The translations under genes and the position numbers were made by a program. From contig OZ316891.1 in assembly GCA_973895155.1 (NCBI GenBank), forward strand, positions 21,452,001-21,516,000: a stretch of DNA of 64,000 nucleotides. The letters run 5' to 3'. This document shows positions 1 through 10,422 of the stretch, piece after piece. The DNA comes from Marsupella aquatica (Eukaryota; Marchantiophyta). Each line of letters begins with the position of its first letter. Position 1 is the stretch's first letter. The notes beneath the pieces were generated by a model. The model was not told where the DNA came from, ran no database searches, and worked only from the letters and a program-made list of their open reading frames with translations.

Positions 1-3000
1 TGCTGATATGGTTCTGGCCTAAACTCAGAGTCAAAACTGCAAAGCATGCTCATCCTGGAATGCTTGATTTATTTGTCTTGTAGTGATCTGAAAGTAAATC
101 AAATATGAGAGCATAACTAGACGGATAAAATAATGTAAGTAAAGTGCCTGCCAAGAAAAGCACAGTGACCAATGAAAAGTACAGTCAAATTTATGACACA
201 ACTATACTACTACATTTGTGCACTTAATTCAATGTGCCTTATGAATGAATCATTTCAATAAAAACCATAAACTTAAGAAAGAAAAACATGAGAGAAACCT
301 AAGACACTATGTGTTCATGTCATTCAGAATCATTTCTCTCACTCATGAGATTACTTACTTTGTTCTAGTGGTGGAGCCCCTTGGTTTCATCTCTAAGAGA
401 TCACAAACTTTAAAAGTTATAAGGGGCTGCCAAATTAAGTTCAAATAACCCTCGAATACCTAAAATTAAAGGGGTCTAAAAATTAACTAAAAATGTATAT
501 GATACAAAGACTTCCCCTTGATAAGGCACATTGAAATAAAAATACATGACACAAAAATCTGAATAAGTCAAAACTGAAGCAGTTCTAACTATCTGGTTGG
601 GGGCTGAGCTTCTGACCTACAGTGAGTAGGGCCTGGGGTATGGCATTTAGTGTGATCTGCACTCATCTTGATATTTGATTTCTTGGAGTGAAAACAACAA
701 TTAGTGTGAATAGTGTGATATGGCCATTAGATTTTGTAAGCACTAATTTATGGAAATCCAGAATAATGAGTTTGTACCACAAAAATGATGCTCCATGAAC
801 CGACCCATTGAACCATGCAACCCCCATAGATTGTGACACTTAATTTTATACATTCCCTAATTGACACCCTTCTTGTTTCCAAAATGTTTCAATAGCAAAG
901 TTTGACCTTCAATATCTCACTTTTATCCACCGGAATATGGACATTTTGTATGTCCCTGGATATCCAATTAAATCTTATAATCTTAGGTTTGAAAGAATGC
1001 CTTTGAAAGGTATTCCCAATGAGCCTAATATAGTCAAATTTCATGGAGAATTGATAGATCTATAAACTCTCAAATATACTCTCACTTTCATGCCACATTT
1101 CACTTGCATGTGTCATCTATACTAGGAAAGGGTTTTGCTACAGTTCATCCCAGCTACAAAAATCTATCCAAGCCTTTTGGTCCACATGGATGTTCCGGGC
1201 TTTAATCTAGTGCACTAGTTAAAATGTTCCTTATTAGTGTGGATCAATGGTTTGGCATTTTATTAGACAGTGTGGATTGGCGGATGACTACTACCTGAAG
1301 GTAGACCTTGAAGTAGTTTACCAGGGTCAGAGTAAAGGTCCAAAATTTAGTTCTTCAAGATTGACTTGGGGCTAACACACGCACCCTTCTGGCCCCCAAG
1401 CGATCCACAGATGAGCCAAGATTGGTCTTTCCTGCTCCTACTTGAAACCCTAAAATTAGTGTTTAAAATTGATTTACCATATATTACTAATGTGTTAAAA
1501 TTCATTCATGACAATTAGTGTGGTTCACACTAATTCTTCCATCCATCATTTTGATTCTTAACAAAATTAGTGTTGTTCACAGTAATTTCTCAGGCCAAGA
1601 TTGTGATTTACAACACTTAGATTGGACAGCTTTTATCCATGCTATATTATGTATTTAATGTAGGGGTATTAGTAAATTCTTTTCCTTAGATGGCAATGTT
1701 CATAGACTTGCATGGAATTTATGAAAATGTTTATCTTGACTAAATTGGTATGGATTTAGAATTTAAAAAGCCTGACTTTCATAAGAAAGTATTTTGGGAC
1801 CTCTTGTGAGTACAATGAAAGGTTTTAACAGATATCACATCTGAGCTTAGTATGGTTCCAAGTCAATATATGTGGGTGGCTTTTTGTAGTTTTAGTAGCC
1901 AGGCCAGAGGAAGGTAAGCCTAGTTGCTTATCACACGTGAACAAAAGCTTGAATAGACCATTGCAACCCAGTTCAATCATCTTGAAACACCAAACCTATC
2001 TGTATAGTCACGCTTCCTTTGAAATGTGCAACTTTGAACCAAGACTTTTCTAGAAACTTTTAGAAGTGTACTAGCTGTACATGCAAATGTGCAACCTCTT
2101 TGCATATGTGTTCAAACCAGATGCCCTCTTTGCCACTGACTGTAGCTCTGAGCGATGCATCATTACTCATGATTTGAGTTTGGCCAATTTACCAAGGTCA
2201 AATTTGAGATAATTAGAACTTCTGAGGGATCAGTAAAGCTTGCATAAACTTTTGTGTAACTTTAATTGATCAAATAAAATTCTGTGCCCAGTCTCTTTTG
2301 TCCTATGTAGGATTGACACAAAGATGCATGAGTCATCTCTAGTTAAGGTACTTCACAGATAGGTTTATTACCTGGACTCTTTCTATTTGTGTACTCTTCC
2401 TGGCCTTTTGTTATAAATCTGGAGTGTGTTATTTCCAAGGAAATCTGGAGTGTGTTATTGGGTTGTGGTTGGTCAATTGACCAAACCTTTATTTTTGGGT
2501 ATCAAAAGTACTACACACTGGGACCTGGTGCTCATGCAGCTCAGGTGACGAACTGGTCTTAATAGAACCCCTTAAACAGAATTCAAAAAATTCTCCAGAC
2601 TATGCAGTTTCTTTTAGAAACAAGTTTAGGTTTTTTTACTGTCAGGCTTCCAGTTTGTTGTTGAGTAGCTTATTCCTTTGCAGTTTGGATTGTTGTCTTT
2701 TGGGTCTTTGTTATCTTCTTATTTCTCATTTGTTTCTCCCTCTTTATTGGGCTTCTTGCCTTTGGGATCCTGTCTCCCACCAGTATGGTGCTTATTGTTA
2801 TAAATAAAAAGGCTGATATTGCTTTGAGTGTGAGCGCCCTGGATTTGAATGCAAAATCAGGAGAAAGCTCTCTACGGCAACTTCGAATGAATCATTTCAG
2901 TATACGACTGTACTCCGAATTCTGTCCTCGAAGCGATTCAGATTCCTGCAATTCTCAACTTTAAAACCCCCACAAGGAATCAGACCAGGCCTTCTGACTT

Positions 3001-3760
3001 CAATAAACGAAGTAGCCCGTCCAGTAGAGATGAACTTGCAAATGTCAGTGAGTGAATTATTTTCTTCTGTTCTGCATGATTGAATTCTCGACGAAGCCTA
3101 CCCAGTTACGGCATTCCAAGATGTAGCCATATAGACTTGCAAATGTCAGTCACGCTGACCTGTCTAATGTGCTTGAAGTTTAGACCAAGCCTGCTTACGG
3201 CATTCCATTGTTCCATACTCCATTGCAGCTGACAGTTCCATTCATTGAGACCTCTCAGGGTTCACTGTCTATACCTTTCTAGCCCAGTTTCGATACATTT
3301 TGCTGTTGCCTAGATCCTCCATTTCTTCTTATGAAACTCGGATCCTACTATCTGTTTACCCATGTACAATGTACAGAGTAACTACAGATAAAGCGAATGC
3401 ACTTTAGTGTTTGAAAGAGCACATGGACCTTTCGCTAAACAAGAACAAACCTCACAAAGACATTTTGCGTAATCAAGCTCTCATTCACACTCTAAAAGTA
3501 AAATGTCAGTCCTATAAAATTTGATGAACTCCTATTATTTTAGCAGTTGTTCAAGGGGATGCATTCACACTTAATGCGGTACCTTTTGATTGACATTATG
3601 TAGTACATGGTTCGACGTTGAAAGCTATTAGCCATCGGCACAAATGGAGCCTTGCTTGGAATTCAGATCTAGGTACTAAGTACGACAACAGGTCGGAATA
3701 TTTCCATAATTCTAGTCACTGCGTATACTGGACATCTCACAATGGATTGGAATTAAAAAC
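1..3760. other. Intergenic, no gene recognised
   Basis: This AT-rich stretch has only short reading frames without recognisable motifs or splice-linked exons. I see no RNA gene. Its only distinct structure is a pair of short inverted repeats near 1.5 kb, listed separately. It may contain old, unrecognisable transposon remains. Confidence 0.6.
1514..1586. repeat. Pair of short inverted repeats (ATTAGTGTG/CACACTAAT)
   Basis: Positions 1514-1534 form a 21-bp inverted repeat: arms ATTAGTGTG and CACACTAAT around GTT. A degenerate second copy with the same spacing lies at 1566-1586. The ATTAGTGTG half-motif also occurs singly near 700. The function is unknown; it could be a binding-site pair or the remains of a small hairpin element. 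Confidence 0.5.
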
Positions 3761-3844
3761 TTGAGAAAATATCCGGACAACCAAGAGGAACAGCTCGTCA
3801 AGTTCACAGGCACCGGAAAGAATATCTTACATACCAACTTGACA

Positions 3845-4190
3845 GGGCGTTGTTGTCAAGGGACAGGTCAAAATAAAGAAAGCACATTGGACACCCTAGC
3901 GCACGGTAAACAGACGAACGAGACAGATAAACAGACGAAAGAGAACGAGACTGTTTCTCAAAAGTTTAATAAATGGTTTTCGCCCCCATCAGAAGGTGAA
4001 CGCGGGAGGCATCAGCGTAAGCCCTTGACAAAATGTTGTTGTGTTTAAGGAACAGGCAAAAATATAGAAGCCTACTCCACACTGATCAGACGAAAGAGAG
4101 ACGAAAGAGACCAAGAATTTTTTCCACAAGCTGTTTGTCCCCCATCTAAAGGTAAACGCTGGAGGCGTCAGCGCAAGCCTAAGGGCGACA
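3845..4190. repeat. Imperfect tandem duplication, about 170-bp unit
   Basis: Two diverged units share the same order of landmarks: GTTGTTGT, then a run of AGACGAAAGAGA-like purine motifs, then CCCCCATC followed by GTGAACGCGGGAGGC in unit 1 and GTAAACGCTGGAGGC in unit 2. Unit 1 covers about 3845-4030 and unit 2 about 4030-4190. The reading frames that cross it share no conserved protein features, so I treat it as non-coding repeat. Confidence 0.5.
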
Positions 4191-4706
4191 AACGATGGTC
4201 ACCAAACAATCCCAGAAAATGGCCAGAAATGCCTGAAACCGTTGTTGGAGCCAATCCAGCCAGAGCGCAATGGAAGCAATAAGTACAGAGTGAGCTGCCA
4301 TTATGTTTGACTAGGAAAATGAGCTCTAAGCAACAGAAACTTAAATCGAGTAAATGCCTCTGAATCAAGGAAGGTAAGAGCGAGGGAAACATGGGAGCCG
4401 TTCACAAGAGAGAATGCTCGAACACTCAGGAGTCCAACACTTCGACAACCAAAAGCACAGCTCAACGGACCTCAGAACAGTCGAAGTGCAAGAGTGCAGA
4501 AACCGCATTACCTCAGAAATAGTGTAAAAGCGGCACAGACCCTCCAGCTGAAATCCCGTCCCAAGCACAAATCGCTATACTCCAAAGAAGAAGCTCAAGG
4601 GTTTCAGCGAACAAACATTCACTCGACAGTACAGAAACTTTGCCAACCCAAAACCACAGCTGAATTAGTAATAGACCCCCCTCAGCGCGCTAGCGAATTG
4701 CACAAT

Positions 4707-5004
4707 ATCGCCCGACGAGAATCCTCGAGACTGCTTCGAAGGGTCCCCTTCATCCCCATTCTCGAGGACGCACATGCTGATGAAAGCTCAAGAGAGGCTC
4801 TCGAGGGGGAATTAGACGACTTTGAATTTGAACGACTCCTACATAATTGCAAAGATCGCCCAGCAAGAATGCTCGAGATTGCATCAAAGTCCTCCTTCAT
4901 CGCTATCGCTTTCCATTCCATTCCATTTTCTTGAGGACGGTGATGAAAGCTCAAGAGAAGCGATGGAGGGGAATTAAACAACTTTGAACTTAACCGACTC
5001 TACA
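4707..5004. repeat. Imperfect tandem duplication, about 148-bp unit
   Basis: Unit 1 (4707-4854) and unit 2 (4855-about 5004) both begin ATCGCCC, carry a CTCGAGA segment, then GATGAAAGCTCAAGAGA, and end with a GACTTTGAA-like segment and a CGACTC motif. Unit 2 has a local CCATTCCATT expansion. A reading frame on each strand spans it but no known domain is visible. The duplication lies just upstream of a GC-richer patch (5000-5160). Confidence 0.55.
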
Positions 5005-5550
5005 GCCGGGCCCCCTCGGCAAAGCTCTTTCCTCCTGCCCGCGCCATCTACGGGACATTTCGCACTGACCTAGACTCCTCCACGCTGCCCGCAAGATCGT
5101 CGGGTTTGACGGTCATTCCCAGCCGTTGGATGAGCTTGTTTTCGCGCTGAACATGACTGGATGACGTTTTTCGTCCCGGCTGCCCGATAGTCATCATTAC
5201 AGTGTACTGTAGCCCAAACAATATTCTATTCCATTTTACTTTTTCTTGTATTCTTGAGCGTGTAGTAGAGGGAACTTAAAGCCATATGGACCCTTGTCCA
5301 TGAAGCCCTTAGGATAAGCCACATCTGCATGGACATGGACTTATGAAAACACAAAGATATGCTTGAATAATTTACTTTTTTATCCAAAAAAATCCCAGTT
5401 TGAATTGACGGACATGTTGTCGTGTTGTCTGACACATAAACTCGTCACATTCCTGCTCAAAATAGGGCCAAATGTTGCATGTTCGCCTGTGTTCCCTGGC
5501 CGGACCCAAACTTTTCCGAACACCTCCTGGCCTGGTCATGAACTCTCCCG

Positions 5551-5874
5551 TGTGGGGAGAAATCTTCTCCGGAAAAATACTCCAAACATACATGTGCTCA
5601 ATAGTTACGTGGTTCGCCTCAAGGTTGGCTACGTCCACGGGAAGACCAAATTTTATTAATGGTTATGTGTCTACTCAAGCATCACCATAGCTCTCATTTC
5701 TTCAAGCTCTCATCTCTTGCTATATCACTGTGTTCTCTCTTGAGAACTCTTTTGTGTGTTCTCACACCACATAGAAGTTGAAGAGATAAGGACCAATCTC
5801 TTCAACTAGGGTTTACTCTAACCCTAGTTAACATACTAACCATAGTTCAACCCAAGACTGAGTTAACCTCTACA
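5551..5874 (-). repeat. Left LTR of the copia element (3' LTR)
   Basis: The 324-bp repeat begins TGTGGGG and ends CTACA, and aligns over its whole length with the right LTR at 15278-15595. The differences are scattered substitutions and a small indel near the TTCAAGCTCTCATCT segment. It is flanked on the left by TCCCG. Confidence 0.93.
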
Positions 5875-5887
5875 AACTCCCCCTTGA
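5875..5887 (-). promoter_or_regulatory. Polypurine tract of the copia element
   Basis: Immediately inside the left LTR the plus strand reads AACTCCCCCTTGA, which on the element's own strand is the purine run AAGGGGGAGTT. This is the expected site and composition of the plus-strand primer for reverse transcription. Confidence 0.75.
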
Positions 5888-6374
5888 CTCACGTCTTGGG
5901 AGGGTTCATAACATTGTCTTTTCCTTACAAGTTCATCCACGGGAAGCTCAAGACAGTAGGGCCAAAAGACCCTCCCCCTAATGCAAGGGTTAACTAAAAC
6001 TAAGCCGTAGCCGATAAGCCATCGGACGGAGTACTCATATAGAGACATTTTCTTGGTTAACTCTATATTTACAATATTTGTAAATAATTACAATGTCTTG
6101 AAAAACTATTGGAGTCTAATACTTTGGTAAAAGCATCCGTTGGATTAAGCTTTCCATCAATCTTGACAAGCTCAAACTCATCATCCGATAATGCCTGTCG
6201 GATGAAATGATAGCGGACATCAAATGTGCTTTACCCTGCCATCCATCACGTGATTCTTGGCAGTGTAAATTGCACTTTGACTGTCACAATGAAGATATAC
6301 ACACTCTTGTGATAAACCCATCTCCGTGATAAGCTTTTTCAATCAAATGGTCTCTGATGCTGCTTCTGCTGCCG

Positions 6375-7136
6375 CTACATATACTCGGCATCCATAGTAG
6401 ACTTTGCAACACACTTTTGGAGAGTAGACTTCCAACTAATGCATCCACCAGCAAGTGTAAATACATATCCAGTTGTTGATCTCCTCTTATCCAGATCACC
6501 TGCGTAGTCTGCATCCACATAACCTTGAAGCACTTTCATATTGTTTGAACTTGCATCAAACAATAAACCCTTCTTAGTGGAACCTCTGATGTAGGGCAAA
6601 ATCCATTTCACTGCTTCCCAATGAACTTTTCCTGGATTTGCCATGTATCTGCTTACCTTGCTAACGGCATAAGCTATGTCTGGTCGGGTGCATACCATGA
6701 GATACATTAAGCTACCCACAGCACTTTCATAAGGAACTTTGGACATCAAACTTTTTTCTGTTGCATCCAATGGACAAAATGCTGCAAAAATATTGAAATG
6801 CCTTGCCAAAGGAACATTCACAGCCTTAGCATCTGCCATGTTGAATTTTGAGAGTACCTTCTCCACATATCTTTTCTGCGTCAGCCAAAGTTTGGCTTTG
6901 TTAACATCCCTGACAATCTCCATGCCTAGGATCCTCTTGGTTGTGCCCAAATCCTTCATCTTAAACTCAGAACTGAGTTGGGCCTTAAGCTTATCAACTT
7001 CGCCCCTATCCTGTGCTGCAATGAGCATGTCATCCACATAAAGTACAAGGATGACAAGCTTAAAACTTGTGTTGTTCACACGCCTGATGTAAACACATGG
7101 ATCGTACACGTTTCGCACAAATCCAAGCGATTTCAA
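6375..7136 (-). pseudogene. Copia reverse transcriptase (C-terminal part) and RNase H
   Basis: This 253-codon open segment holds the copia reverse-transcriptase catalytic box in LYVDDMLI, followed by the KDLG region, the linker with RPDIAYAVSKVSRYM, and the RNase H domain with ADYAGDLDKRRSTTGY and a terminal DAEYM. In intact copia elements this is the last part of the polyprotein. Here the frame is lost upstream, between about 7137 and 7409, and it stops straight after DAEYM, so the last RNase H residues are missing. It copied retrotransposon RNA into DNA when functional, and it cannot now be made as part of a complete polyprotein. Confidence 0.9.
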
Positions 7137-8188
7137 AAATTCATCAAAACGCTTGTTCCACTACCTTGGGCTCTGCTTTAACCCATACAAGGAGTTTAGC
7201 AACCTGCATACCAAATTTTTCTTGCCCTTTTGCACAAAACCCTTTGGTTGCCTCATTATATCACCTCATCCAACGATCCATATAAGAATGTTGTGACAAC
7301 ATCCATTTGATCTAAAACCAGATCAAATAAAACTACAAAAGCACATAGCAAACGTATTGTTGAATACTTTGCTACAGGTGAAAAAACCTCATTGTAGTCT
7401 ATACCTTTCTATTGAGTAAAACCCTTGGCTACCAACCAAGCCTTAAATATCTTCTCAGCATCCTCCGTGGGTCCATATTTCTTCCTATACACCCACTTGC
7501 TGTCAACAGCCTGCTTGTCACTAGGTAGACTTGTGAGTTCCCAAGTCTTGTTATCATGAAGTGATTTCATTTCCATGCGCATCGCCGCCTGCCACTGTTG
7601 TTTCTCCATAGAAGCTAGGACCTCTCGAAATGAGGATGGATCTCCATCTTCTGTCACCAATGCATCAATAGATTCTTCATCCAAATCCACTTGATCAGAA
7701 GGAAGCCAAGTTTCATACCTTTCCCGGGCTTGATGTTTGCGAGTTCTTCTTTGCACTGAAGACTCTGGCTGATCTGATTGTAGTGTGCTTTGTCTTACAG
7801 TGGTGTCAAAATATTCTTCATTTGACACATCCTCTCCCCTTAAATCCTCTAGAGGAGGAGATTGCTCGTTGTTAGTAGTAGGGAATTGACCTATCTCCCC
7901 CTCCTTCAATGATTTGTCTTCATTGAAGGATACATCCCAACTAACAAGTAACTTGCAATCAACTGGATCCCACAATCGATATCCTTTAACATCACGCTGA
8001 TAACCAAGAAAAATGCATTTATGGGCTCTAGGATCTAGCTTAGTCCTATTGTTGCTAGGAACATGTGCATATGCTTCACAGCCAAAAATCTTAAGCTTTG
8101 AATAATCAACAGGTCGATTGTGCCATAGCTCAAAGGGGGTTTTGTAAGTATTTGCCCGACTAGGAGAGAGATTTACTAGATAAGCAGC
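7137..8188 (-). pseudogene. Copia integrase C-terminus and reverse transcriptase (N-terminal part)
   Basis: The minus strand reads AAYLVNLSPS, PFELWHNRP, the integrase C-terminal FGCEAYAHVP and KCIFLGY motifs, then an acidic variable linker, then the start of reverse transcriptase (MEMKSLHDNKTWEL, SKWVYRKKY, AWLVAKGFTQ). A stop follows GFTQ at about 7409, beyond which the usual next motif is still readable, so the stop is a nonsense change. A frameshift further on separates it from the YVDD segment. The right edge is the copia-gypsy junction: the copia frame continues across the insertion at 12213. Confidence 0.88.
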
Positions 8189-8255
8189 AGTGGTGACCCT
8201 CCCACCACGTGCCCATTCAAACTCGTTTCTCAGCCTTGAAACAAGTTGAACCTTT
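8189..8255 (-). repeat. Left LTR fragment of the nested gypsy element
   Basis: AGTGG...ACCTT here matches 10423-10489 at the inner edge of the right LTR, with a few substitutions. The similarity stops abruptly after ACCTT, so most of this LTR has been deleted or replaced. The sequence from 8256 to about 8395 matches nothing I can identify. Confidence 0.7.
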
Positions 8256-8395
8256 AGCAAGTACCAAATAGCTTAAACGTAAGGATAGCAAAGTGGTTGC
8301 CCAACAACCACTAATTCGTGTAGGTTTTAGAACACTCTCAAGAGGCTAAGTGTGGTGAAACCAGGATACAACTTGCTTAGGTAATTGCAATCGCC

Positions 8396-8947
8396 CTACT
8401 TCAATAAGGGGGGCAAACCGCTTCGCTTACGATAGCTTGCAAGGATATTGGGACTGTGTTTTAGATTATCTTCGGGCTCCCATGTGCTTTCCGTTTGGTC
8501 GTATCCAGACCATTTAACCAAATATTCAAGCATTTGCTTTCCGAGTCGATGCTTGTATCGGTGATCAAGAATAGTCTCCACAACGTACTCCTCCATATCA
8601 TCAACAAGCAAGGCATCGGGCCGGAGGACTTGTTGCCGATTTGGGTCCAAATCCTTTACAAATTTCTTGAGTCGGCTCACATGGTAACTTTTTCCCGTTC
8701 CTCTTGAATCGGGCATGTCCAAAACTACAGAGACTGGATTATCCTTGTGGGCCCATCGCAAGATGCGATAGGGTCCTGCGTACCGGGGTGCCAACTTCCG
8801 ACTTATCTTATTGTTGTATTGTTCGGGTCTCAATTGCAACCAGACGCTCTCCCCAATTTCAAAGCTCACCTGGCGTCGATGCTTGTCCCCTTGCTCCTTG
8901 TATCGACTTTGGGCAAGGGTCATCCCCTTGGTGGCTGCTTCCACCAC
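8396..8947 (-). pseudogene. Gypsy integrase C-terminus with chromodomain
   Basis: This 183-codon segment starts in the GPY/F-like module of integrase (RRQVSFEIGESVWLQL, KLAPRYAGPYRIL, YHVSRLKKF) and ends in a chromodomain (EYVVETILDHRYK, LEYLVKWSGYDQTESTWEPE, NLKHSPNIL). Chromodomains at the integrase tail define the chromovirus branch of Ty3/gypsy elements and guide insertion to particular chromatin. The aromatic-cage type residues of the chromodomain (YVVE, VKWSGY, TWEP) are present. A frameshift and a stop separate it from the catalytic integrase core upstream, so the polyprotein is broken. Confidence 0.9.
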
Positions 8948-9098
8948 TAGACGCCGCTCTCGAATAAATTCGTTTGCTGCTGGAACCTTGCTTTCCGTTC
9001 ACCAAGTATCAGAATTTATGAACCAGGCCGGAGCTCTAGGTTTCCGGCCTGTGGCCAAAAAGAACGGTGAAAATCCTGTCACCGTATGCGTGGTCGAG

Positions 9099-10145
9099 TT
9101 ATACCAAAACTCGGCCATAGTTAAGTGCGTTGACCAATATTTTTGGTCCAACACTCACAAAATGGCGTAAATACTCCTCAAGGACCAAATTCAGGCGTTC
9201 AGTCTGCCCATCGGTTTCATGATGGTAAGCGGACCCTCTGGTAAGGTCTATGTCTGATAACCGGAATAAAGTTTTCCAGAAATGACCCGTGAATTTGGAG
9301 TCACGATCAGACAAGATGTGCAAAGGCAATCCCCAAAGTCTGAAGACGTGATTAAACACCATTGATGCTACTTCCCGTGCCGAAACTGTGTTGCGCATAG
9401 GAAGAAAAAATACCATCTTAGAAAAATGATCGACGATTGTTAAGATGACATCATAGCTATGGGATGATGGAAGACCTTGGATAAAATCCATGGAGATGGA
9501 CTCCCAAGGTCCGGAAGCCACGGGTAAGGGTTGCAAGAGTCCTCCTTTTGCCTTGTAAACCGTTCGGTTTTTCTGGCATGAGTAACAACTTTGCACATGT
9601 TGGAGTACTGAATTTTTCATGTCTGGCCAATACACGTCGCGGGACATACTTGAATAAGTAGAACGTTGTCCCCCATGCCCACCCCAAGGCGAGTCATGGT
9701 ACTTTCTCAGAACCTCTAATCTGAGTGACTCAGGAATGTAGACGCGTCTTTGTTTGTATCGCCATAAATTGACATTATATTTCTTGTCCAACACCCAAGA
9801 CACGTTAGCTGGTCCAAGAAGGTCTTGGTAACTTGGTAACATGGTTGTGCCTGATGAATGTCTCTCCTTTGGTCTCCTTTCTTGAGTCCGCGGTTCCTCC
9901 TCTAAAAAAGCTTCCTTGACTGGTGGGGGCTCAGAATCACCCGCAATGTCCTCACCATCAAGCCCCAGATTGTCCATAATCAAATCATCATCCTGCTCAT
10001 CATCTGAAAAGTCAAGATCATGAGCGGCAGGGCTAACTTCCTCTTTTTCAAAGTAGTCAGCCCGTAGATCGCCAAGGCTTGCGACGCTAGCGGGGGTCGT
10101 ATCAATTGCCTTACTCTTATGTCGCTGTCCAGAGATTTCCGACAA
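9099..10145 (-). pseudogene. Gypsy integrase core
   Basis: After an acidic N-terminal segment the frame shows the integrase zinc-binding region (H and H in KYHDSPWGGHGG, then CYSCQ) and the catalytic core: SMDFIQGLP, IVDHFSKM, LSDRDSKFTGHFW and HHETDGQTERLN, which supply the D, D, E triad. The reading frame shifts near 9140, and the downstream sequence reads on in another frame toward the chromodomain. The sequence directly upstream is not reverse transcriptase or RNase H, which should precede integrase in gypsy elements; this supports a large internal deletion. Confidence 0.9.
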
Positions 10146-10407
10146 AGTAAGAGGGTCAGAATGAAGCCCCCTACTGACGTCCCACTCATTGGAGTGAATG
10201 GAGGGGCCTGAGCCACTTCAGCCATTGATTTTGGCTTGATACGTCGCTTTCGCCCTTCCCCTTGGCCATCCCAAGATCGATTGCAAATGCTTTCAGTCGC
10301 ACCACCAAGCCCAAGCCGTTAAGATAAGGCCCCGCACAAAAAAATACTTATTTTCTTTTGGATTCTGACTTAACTTGACGTTTGGCCCCGGCGTCTATGA
10401 AAGCGTA

Positions 10408-10420
10408 TGCTCTAATACCA
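10408..10420 (-). promoter_or_regulatory. Primer-binding site of the nested gypsy element
   Basis: On the element's strand the sequence is TGGTATTAGAGCA, one base away from the initiator-Met tRNA complement TGGTATCAGAGC. It lies 2 bp from the inner edge of the 5' LTR at 10423. Confidence 0.8.
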
Positions 10421-10422
10421 CA

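Noticed and set aside
4494-4934. 146-codon plus-strand frame as a gene
   Set aside because: It lies across an imperfect tandem duplication, has an opposite-strand frame of similar length, and shows no conserved motif.
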